NCBI GenBank assembly: GCA_027596195.1
Contig: JADGJG010000500.1
Coordinates: 1 to 17,874 of the forward strand
From: Podochytrium sp. JEL0797
Lineage: Eukaryota; Chytridiomycota; Chytridiomycetes; Chytridiales; Chytriomycetaceae
Reading direction: 5' to 3'
Length of the DNA stretch: 17,874 bases
This document shows, in pieces, positions 1 through 7,666 of the stretch. The translations under genes were made by a program, and so were the position numbers. Every line of letters begins with the position of its first letter. The stretch's first letter is position 1. The notes under the pieces are model-generated. The model saw nothing but the letters and a program-made list of their open reading frames with translations. It was not told where the DNA came from and ran no database searches.

Positions 1-118
1 GCCCCCCCCCCCCCCCCCCGCCGCGCCCGCCCCGCCCCCCCCCCCCCCGCCCCCGCCCCCCCCCCCCCCCCCCCCCGCCCCCCCCCCCCGCCCCCCCCCC
101 CCCCCCCGCCCCCCCCCG
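1..118. repeat. Near-homopolymer C tract at left end (probable artefact)
   Basis: Almost pure C with scattered single G. Ordinary sequence starts abruptly at about 119. The right end of the window is the reverse complement in character (near-pure G). This is what reads with 3' poly-G tails from two-colour sequencing chemistry would add to both ends of a contig. It carries no repeat unit of any known telomere and no gene. It truncates the minus-strand gene next to it. Confidence 0.85.
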
Positions 119-145
119 AATAGTATAAAACCGGACGCGCTTTTG

Positions 146-2771
146 CTACATAATCAAAAAACTCACATGATGTCCCACCACCGTTGGTGGCGGCACAGGT
201 TTATCAAACACACCCCCAATAACACCGCCAAACGAAAAGTCCCCTCCAAGCGTCATAGTCGGCTTTCAAAAAGAAAACTATTAGAATCAATCTTTTCACC
301 CAAAAAATCAAACAAAAACTCACGGGTGCACTTTCATCCAACGCCCCCAAAATCAATTTACTAGCACTATCCTCCTCTTCCACCTCCCTCCCTCCCTCCA
401 TCTCCCCCGCATACAAATTCCCCCTCCGCCTCTTCACTCCCTCCTCCACCAGCCCGGCTTGAACAGGGGACGCAGTCCCAGCCCCACGTTGTCGCTTCGA
501 TCCAGGCTCCACATCCATTCTCACGGATGCAGAGAATGAAGGGATGGGGGGAGCGGTGGGTACTGCGAGGCGGCGACGTTGCGTTGGGGCGGAGGCGCCA
601 GAGTATTGGCCTGGAGCGCGGAAGGTGCGGCGCGCGCGGCCACTGGGGGCGGGGGGTGGAGCGGTGGGGAGGTGGGTTGGGGTGTAGGTGCGGGAGGTTG
701 TTGTGGTGGTTGGTTTGGCCTAAGGGTAACAAAGTTGGGGTTAGTGACAAATCCAAAGTGAAATCAAAAAAAGGAGACTCATACGCTGAACGTGAACACT
801 GGCGCAAACAACGGTTTCGATTCTCCAAACAACGAAGGCGGTTGAGTCTTCGCAGCCTCCTTCAACGCGGGGGTGGTTCCAAACGTGAACAACGGTGCAG
901 CCGCGACGGGTGGAGCGAACGGTTTCGGGGGCTCAAACGACGCAAAGGATGGGTGTGGAGGGGCGGGAGACGCGGGAAGTTGCATGGGCGCGAGGTCTGC
1001 GAGTTCGAGGGCCATAGAGGATCGGAAGGGGTCGTGGTGGTGTTGTTTGGGGAATGTGAGGGGGGGTTGTTTGGCGGGGGCCAGTGGGAGGGCGACTCCT
1101 TTTTCGGCTGTTTCGTTGTGGACATGAAAAGGAATATGAGTTGGTGTGGACCAAAAGGGAGGGGGGAAAGGTGAGAAGGCGAACCATTCTTGTTGATCAA
1201 GTTCTGCAGTTTCGCCATATCCTCACTCGTCAAGGGTTTGTTGCCCTTGTTGTTCAAGAGAGACATGATGTCATCGTATTTTGAAGGAGACGCGGAAGAA
1301 GCCGGCAACTCGTGCTGCTGCTCGTGTTTGGCTTTTCCCTTGTCCGCAGCGACGGGTTGTGGCTGCTGGGGCTTTTCTTTGACGGGGGAAGGCGCTCTTC
1401 TGACTGGGGAGACTTCTCGGACAGGAGAAGACGCCTTGATAGGAGAAGGTAATCTGACGGGAGAATGCTCTCTGGCAGGAACGGGAGCGACCGCTTTAAC
1501 AGGAGAAGACGCTCTAACCGGAATCGGCTGAGAAGCAGCAGCCTTGATGGGAGAAACGGGTTTGACAGGGGCAACCAGTTTCGTTTCTACCTCCACCTCC
1601 ATCTCATCCTCGACAACCACAACCTCGTCGACAGCAACGCCTTTTCCCTTTGCGGGACTCGCAAGGTTGCTGTTGATGCTGTTTCCAAACACGGAAGCGT
1701 CTTCAGTCAATGACGAAGAATGCGCGAGCACGGGGATCGCCAATGAAGCCACGGCGGGAGTCACGGGAATGGGCGCGGCGCTCGGATGAGTCAACGCGAA
1801 TGGGACTTTTGTCAAGTTTTTGAATTGGATATCGGCAACGGGGACGGGAGGCGATACGGGGGTGAATGCAGACGAGGATGGGAGGGAATAGGAAGAGTAC
1901 GAGGAGGATGGGAGGAATTTGTTGAAGGCGTACGGGGAGGGAGCGTTTTTCGCTGGAGACGAGGCGAGGGGTTCGTCCTATTACCAAGTCAGCCTGTGTA
2001 ATGGAAAGGCAAAAGGGAGGGTACCTTTTGCATCTGGAGAATGCGCTGCTGCTCCGAATCGTCGGCCAGATCAATGAAATCTGGAATGGTTGGTTTTGAA
2101 GCGGACGCGTCCGTTGGAGCGACGGGCGCGACAGGGTCAGACTCCTCCTTTGGCGTGTCAGCAGATTCGGATTCGAGTTCGTGTTGTTGTTCTCGTTGTC
2201 CTTCATCGGCTTCGTCTTGTTCAAAGTCGATTGTCTGTGGCTTTGCGAGGACGCCCAGCATGGACAGGGCGGACTGGGCGGGTGTTGCGATGATGGACGA
2301 GAAGAGCGAGGCAAACAGAGAAGGCCGTTGGGCGGGCGTGGTGGCGAGGGGCGGTGCGGCAGCCTGGGTTCCTGGACTCGCGTGCTTTTTGGGTGACGAT
2401 GGTTTTGTAGTGGGATCAGCGGCGAATGGATCCGCACTGGAACTCGCTCCGTTGTCGGTGTCGTTGTTTTGATCAACAGGGATTGTTGTTTTTTGCTTTC
2501 TCTGTGCAGGCTTCTTTTTCGGATGCGGCGTGTCTCTGGCAGCTGCGTGGCGAAGCGGATAGGGCGTGTCTAGGGCGGGCATGGCGGGGCGGCGCAGGGC
2601 GCGCGCGGGCGTGGCGTTCACAGCCGAGTCGCTGCCGTTGCCGCCTCGACTATAGGGCGTGGCAGGCGCCGCAAAGGCAGTGCGCTTGCTGCGGAGCGTG
2701 GGGGCCTAGAGAAGTAATTAAGTACTAGTAGTAGTAGTAGTAGCGAGTAGTGCTAGTCAGGTAGTTACCAT
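146..2771 (-). CDS. FG-repeat nucleoporin-like protein, 3' end probably missing
   Basis: Proposed minus-strand exons: 2771-2769 (ATG only), 2705-2025, 1977-1185 (or to 1152), 1107-785, 719-324, 262-167. All joins keep frame and give about 764-775 residues. The protein is Pro/Ser/Ala-rich and looks disordered. It has FG-type motifs: FTFG and LFG near 800-880, FTFS at the 785 junction, and DFSFGG in the last exon. Residues encoded at 1378-1554 hold seven S-P-V/I-K/R sites next to an acidic stretch (1605-1640). Basic patches KRQRG and KRRRG (about 430-510) could be nuclear localisation signals. FG motifs, basic patches and clustered CDK-type sites suit a nuclear-basket FG nucleoporin (Nup1/Nup60/Nup153 class), but I recognise no ordered domain. 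After 167 comes a strong donor (GTGAGT), so the gene probably continues past the edge; without splicing it would stop at TAG 148-146. The intron at 1108-1184 has an alternative donor giving 1108-1151 in the same frame. Confidence 0.6.
2706..2768 (-). other. Intron immediately after the start codon of the FG-protein gene, with a TAG microsatellite
   Basis: On the minus strand the ATG at 2771-2769 is followed directly by a GTAACT donor, and the intron ends CTCTAG at 2706. The frame that then opens (APTLRSKRTAFAAPATPYSR...) has no Met before residue 45 or so and an in-frame TAG right at the acceptor, so an upstream exon is needed. On the plus strand, 2726-2743 is six perfect TAG units inside this intron. 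Confidence 0.65.
2726..2743. repeat. (TAG)6 microsatellite
   Basis: Six uninterrupted TAG units on the plus strand (CTA on the minus strand), with looser TAG-rich sequence up to about 2762. It lies in the first intron of the FG-protein gene, about 75 bp upstream of the TERT start codon, so length variation could alter the shared promoter without touching a protein. Confidence 0.9.
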
Positions 2772-2818
2772 TGGTTGTAGTTTTTTGTTTTTTCTTTTGT
2801 CTGTGACCAAGTCAACAA
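2772..2818. promoter_or_regulatory. 47-bp divergent start-codon gap shared by TERT and the FG-protein gene
   Basis: All DNA between the two opposed ATGs. It is T-rich on the plus strand (runs at 2780-2798), A-rich for the minus gene. No TATA box is evident. An in-frame TGA at 2804-2806 fixes the TERT start as the ATG at 2819, whose context is CAACAAATGG (A at -3, G at +4). With both ATGs this close, either the 5' UTRs are very short or the two transcripts overlap at their 5' ends. Confidence 0.6.
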
Positions 2819-5800
2819 ATGGACATCCTCACTGCCCTGTTTCCACGCGTCCTTCCCCTCGCTGACTACCTGGCATTCACCACCGATGAAGACCGCGCCC
2901 TCGTTGCCGCCCTTCTCGTGGCCCCCGCTAAACACGCCGATGCCGTCCTCGACTGCAGCCAGCATTCCCAGCAGGACTTTAGCCAGCCAGAGGTAGAGCA
3001 TCTTACTTAGGTATCACTCCTAACACAACCCCAGATTGTCAACCGCGCTATCGAATTCATTGTCAAACGTCCCGACCCGCAGAAAAACATTATTGCCCAA
3101 GGCTTCAAACTCCTCAAATCTCACAGCACAAGTGTGAATGGCATGCATGGAGTCGAAAACCCCGTGCCGAATACCATCGTGTCCCTGCTCAAAAGCCCCC
3201 AGTGGCAGAAAATCTTGGATCGGTGAGTTTCCGGAGCAATGATTCCTTGTGCCCGCAGAGCCCATCGTCACGTGTCTTGTTGAGTTGATTGGTGCTTCGA
3301 ATATGAATACATCTGTGAATCGACTACGCCATATACGTCATGCCGAAAGACGCGTTCATTATCAACCTGTGCGAATTCCGAACCCTCAGACCGAACCCGA
3401 TTCGTTTCACCTCATAAAGAAGATACCATATCGAGTTGCCAATCATTTCTATCCCAATCGTCCTCTATTCCGCATCCGCTCTTTTTATTTTTTGCGTGTC
3501 CGAATCTGCACTCAAACGACAAATAAACACGATTAGAATCGGCCCACGCGCCATGACACACCTCCTCCTCCACACTTCCATATTCAGCCAACTAGAAAAC
3601 AACTGCTTCTTCCAAATCACGGGTAATCCTTTTTGGGGGTTTTTTTCGCGTGTGGACTTGACCCTTGATCCGAATTTGATCTCCAACTCCCCCACACATG
3701 GACACGTACATATTCATACTCTGACACGTATATTAGGCCCACCCATCTCAGAACTTGTCAATCCTACCCCCGAATTCACATCGCGATGGCTCAAATCCGT
3801 GCAAGACCGACACCCGCAAAATCCACCACGCGCCTCTCCAAAACGACCTCTCCCAGACGCAGACCCCCAACAACACCCTTCCAAAATACCCAAAATGGAC
3901 CCAATCGCGTCTTCCCCGACACGACGGGGTGGGACCACTCGTCCAGCCGCTGCGGTGCGACTCACGAACCATCAAATCGTGCTCCCGAGATTCAAGTTGT
4001 TTTATAAACGTCCGATTCATGGAGCGTCGGGGAAAGTTGTGTATGGGTTTCCGCGCAATCGTGAGTTTTCTGCAAGAGCGCCTCCCCTGTCTTTTTTATT
4101 ATTATTGACGATTGGGGTAGATTTCCTGAATCGGTATTCGGATCCAAAGTATCTCGTATATTTGGTCGAGAGGATGTTTCCGCGCGAGTTTCGACGCAAG
4201 AATGTGTTTATGTGTCCTATAGGAAAGTATGTGCCTGTAGGGGTCGAGGCGAGGCAAAAGGTGGACTCGCGGTTGGAAAAGGTGACAAGATTTCTGTCAC
4301 ACACGCACACACCCTGTTTTTACTAAACCTTTTTTTTCGGAATGGACAGTTGAAAGGAACCCCGATCCCATGGCGCCTTCGTGCCGCGTCACAACTAGTG
4401 CTTCGGTTGCAAGAGTTGCATTCGAAATGGGATTATCGGGACACGTTGCAGCGTCATTGTGCGTGCAAGGTTTGGTTTTTTTTTGAACCCCTACACTTTA
4501 AGGCTCGTCTAAACAAAAAATGCAACGCAGATCAAACCCGATGAACGACGGGACGCAATCTTGGCGGCCCAGACCAACATGTTGGCGTTTTGCGTGCCGT
4601 ACGAGAACGTGGCGCGGTTCGTAAGAGCGGTTGTAAGGGGGGTCGTGCCGCATGCGGTTTGGGGGTGTGTCGCGAATGAAGATGTGTTTTTGGAAGGTGA
4701 GGGGGGGGGGGGGTATTTTCGCGAGGTTCTTGTGATTGAGGCAACAAAAAAGCTGACACTTTTTTTTTCGTAGCCATGGATGAGTTTATCAAGTTGCAGC
4801 GGTTTGAGAGTTTTACTCTTGAGTTTGTGATGAGGCGGATCAAGGTAAATTTTTTTTTTGGATTTCGAGAATCGAAATCGTCAACCAACCCACTCACCTC
4901 CCACCCACACCCACCACCATCTGCCCCCCAGGTCTCAACATGTACTTGGCTCGTCCCACCCAGCAACAGCGGCGCATCCTCCTCCAAACACATTCCTCCA
5001 ACCGACACCCAAAAACGCGTTGACATCTTGTCGGAATTTGTGTATTGGATGGTAACGGAGTTTGTGATTCCGTTGATTCATGTAAGTAAATGACCTTCAT
5101 CGTATTTGTGTAAATTGAGTGAGGGGGGTGGGGGTGCCAACCTTTCGTTACAACACCTGAAGAAAAAATTTCAATACAGTCCAATTTTTACGTCACTGAA
5201 AGCACGAGCCACAAAAACAAAGTGTTTTACTTCCGGTACGAAGATTGGGGTGTCATGACGCAAAACACGTGGAAAAAGTTGGGTCAATCGACGTTCCGGG
5301 TTGTGAAGGAGGTACCGGAGTGTCCCCCTGCCCCCTCCCTTGCCTCGCTTTAACCCTCAGCCTTGTTTTTTGGTATTTAGAGAGAATCCCAAATCCTCCA
5401 ACACCGCCACCTCTCCTTCTCTCACCTCCGCCTCCTCCCCAAACCCGCATCCACAACTTTCCGACCCATCACGAACCTGCGGCGCCGCATTCTCCCGCGT
5501 AATGCGACGAAATTGGAGGCACGATACGCGCAGAGTATCAATTCGATTCTGCAGAATGCGTTCCAGGTGTTGCGGTATGAAGCGCAACAGGGTGGTGGGG
5601 TTGGGGAGGCCGGGGTGAATGGGGTTGGGGAGGTTTTGGGGCGGTTGAAGGGGTTGAAGGGGAGGATGGGGAGGGTGAGGTGAGTGTTTGTTTTTTGTTT
5701 TTGTTTTTGCGGAAAATGTGAGGGCGATTTTGGTAATTTTTGTTTGTTGCCCCCGCGCAAGGCCGCAGCAGTTGTATTTTGTAAAGGCCGATATTGTCGC

Positions 5801-7646
5801 GTGTTTTGATAGCATTGATCAGGGGATGTTGATGGAGATATTGAGGGAGATTGTGAAGGAGGTGAGGGATCCCACTTTTTCGTGTTTGAGATTGGGGGTG
5901 AACAATTTCTGGTACCTCCCAGGAAGAATACCTTGTGCAAAAATATTCCGTCACATTCGCGAGCGTGGGGAAGGTCAAACGGCAGTTTGTGAGGCGAGCC
6001 AAGACCGGAGGTACCGTTTCGTGTTCCATTTCCTTTCGCATTTTTTTTTCTTCTCATCCCGCAACAACACACACTCCCTCGCATGAAGACGATTTTGTCC
6101 CCTTTGTAACACTGGCCAAACAACTCGCCGGCACGCTGCGCAACGCGATCCTCACGGACGGGTTAAGCCTCTTCGAGGACCGTGAGCCGATTTTGGAGTT
6201 GCTGGAGGAACACATATGTCATAATTTGGTCAAGGTTTGTGGTTCATTTTTTTTTTGCGTTTGCTGGCGCGTGTGGTGATGTGAAATTTATTTTTTCTTT
6301 TTTTATTTGCACAGATGGGGAAAAAGTTTTATGAACAGATTACGGGAATTCCGCAAGGATCTGTGCTGTCGAGTCTGTTGTGCAGGTTTCTCTCCACCCC
6401 CCCCCCCAAACCTAGTCTCTAAAACAAAATCAATTGCAGTTTCTTTCTATCCCACATGGAGCGACACAAACTGCGACACTTGGTGACCCGCAACGACCTC
6501 CTCCTCCGCCTTGTCGACGACTTTTTGTTTGTGACTCCCGATCGGGAAAAGGCGGTGGCGTTTGTGCGGCTGTTGCATGAAGGTGTGTGTTTTGTATGGC
6601 ATGTGTATTCGTTTCTTGCACACATGATGCTGACTTGTGTGTTATGATGTGGCTAGGAATCGCGGAGTACGGGTGTTCAGTGAATCCAGCCAAGACGGTG
6701 GTGAATTTCGATCTTGTGGATTGTGGAGTCAAGTTGAAGCGTGTGCAGGAGTTAAATAGTTTGAAGAGTGCCACAGGTAAGGGTATTTTTTTGGAGGGGG
6801 GTTGGTTGTGCTGAACGCGGTGTGCTGTTTGATTTCAGAGTTTCCTTGGTGTGGCCTGTTGATTAATATGAAGAATCTTTCTGTGAAGGCGGATTATTCT
6901 AGACTTGCTGGCACCCGTTATGTTTTCTGTTTTTTCGATCCTTGGGTTTATTTGCTGATTTCTTCCGATTCCAGATATTTCAGAGTCTCTGACGATTGAG
7001 TATTCGCGAAAACCGTGGGTCGCTTTACAGCTCAAGATGTTTCAGTACGTTTGTAACGCGTTTTAAATTCGTCGATACTCAATTTCTTGGATCACAACGC
7101 AGTTACATCATTCCCAAATGCCAACCCCTCTTTTTGGACACGACCCTCAACTCCGAATCCATCGTCCTCCTCAACATTTACCAAAACTTTTTGGTGTGCG
7201 CCATGAAGTTGTACTGCCACATTCAATCCATGGTTCGTGTGGGACACTGTCGCGTCCCCTCGGCCGAGTTTTTGTTGGACATTGTGCAGATGACGATCAA
7301 GTATACAAAGGGACTGGTGTATAATCGGGGGAGGACGAATGTGGTGGGGTCGCAGTGTTGTAAGGTTGCGTTGTGTAATTTGAAAGTCGAGTGGTAAGTG
7401 CTTTTTTTGGCTAGCCCCCAAAACACGCGCCATGTATTTATTGAGGGTATTCTTTTGTTTGGAAATAATAGGCTCGGTCTTCGCGCGTTTGCGCGAGTTC
7501 TCAAACGCAAGCAAACGAGGTTTAGGGAACTGTTGGACAAACTGAACGCGCTGCAGAACCATGTCAAGTTCAATTCTGTTCGACTGAGGGTGCAAGCAGT
7601 TTCTTGTCACGCCTTATCAAAACCATTGGATGCCATTATTTATTAA
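2819..7646 (+). CDS. TERT: Telomerase reverse transcriptase, complete, 21 exons, 1050 aa
   Basis: Catalytic protein subunit of telomerase; copies the telomerase RNA template onto chromosome ends in the nucleus. Exons: 2819-2992, 3035-3222, 3537-3622, 3737-4060, 4121-4281, 4350-4469, 4531-4696, 4774-4844, 4932-5081, 5180-5311, 5381-5679, 5762-5861, 5923-6010, 6089-6234, 6315-6385, 6440-6582, 6657-6776, 6839-6916, 6975-7044, 7103-7393, 7472-7646 (3153 nt). TEN domain to about 165 (RIGPRAMTHLLLHTSIF, residues 121-137). TRBD about 230-530, with FKLFYKRP (235-242), HFLNRY, and the T motif FYVTES after 481. RT motifs: LRLLPK and FRPI (motifs 1/2, about 540-553); A, FVKADIVACFDSID, catalytic D634; B', ITGIPQGSVLSS (744-755); C, RLVDDF, D785/D786; D, GCSVNPAKTVVNF; E, WCGLLIN (850-856). 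A C-terminal thumb follows, to about 1050. All three catalytic Asp are present, so it should be active. Length is normal for the family. Motifs C-E resemble animal TERT closely. The first intron donor (GTAGAG) is weak. Confidence 0.97.
3223..3536 (+). other. TERT intron 2, 314 nt, unusually long here
   Basis: The donor GTGAGT (3223) and acceptor GATTAG (ending 3536) restore the conserved R-I-G of the TEN domain across the junction. Other TERT introns are 42-114 nt. I see no RNA gene, repeat or extra exon in it. A cryptic acceptor (CCCGCAG, ending 3258) would lead into frames with early stops. Confidence 0.85.
5588..5679 (+). other. GGGG-tract cluster in TERT exon 11 (potential G-quadruplex)
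   Basis: Nine runs of at least four G start near 5597, 5603, 5612, 5621, 5627, 5638, 5650, 5659 and 5668, flanked by GGG at 5590 and 5673. They are on the sense strand, so also in the mRNA. They encode a Gly/Val-rich linker between RT motif 2 and motif A, just before QLYFVKAD, where other TERTs have variable sequence. The spacing (loops mostly 2-8 nt) satisfies the usual four-tract G-quadruplex pattern more than once. Confidence 0.85.
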
Positions 7647-7666
7647 ATCTCGTGTTTTTATTTATT
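7642..7666. terminator. Convergent poly(A) signals of TERT and the coiled-coil gene
   Basis: On the plus strand ATTAAA at 7642-7647 overlaps the TERT stop TAA (7644-7646). On the minus strand two AATAAA hexamers (plus-strand TTTATT at 7661-7666 and 7657-7662) lie at the stop codon (7667-7665) of the opposing gene, the first overlapping it. Only 18 bp separate the two stop codons. Normal cleavage 10-30 nt downstream of each hexamer would make the two mRNAs overlap tail to tail. Confidence 0.6.

Noticed and set aside
527..1174. Plus-strand open frames of up to 215 codons opposite the FG-protein gene
   Set aside because: G-rich shadow of the coding minus strand, with no start context, splice logic or recognisable motif.
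2025..2621. A minus-strand gene start at 2621
   Set aside because: That codon is GTG, not ATG, and the frame stays open to an acceptor at 2706.
3305..3420. A frame in TERT intron 2 reading YAIYVMPKDAFIINLC, resembling the end of the TEN domain
   Set aside because: Upstream frame has stops, and splicing 3222 to 3537 gives a much better and complete TEN match (RIGPRAMTHLLLHTSIF...CFFQITG). The resemblance is chance.
5422..6123. Minus-strand frame of 233 codons opposite TERT
   Set aside because: Pro/His/Thr-rich shadow running across several real TERT exons and introns.
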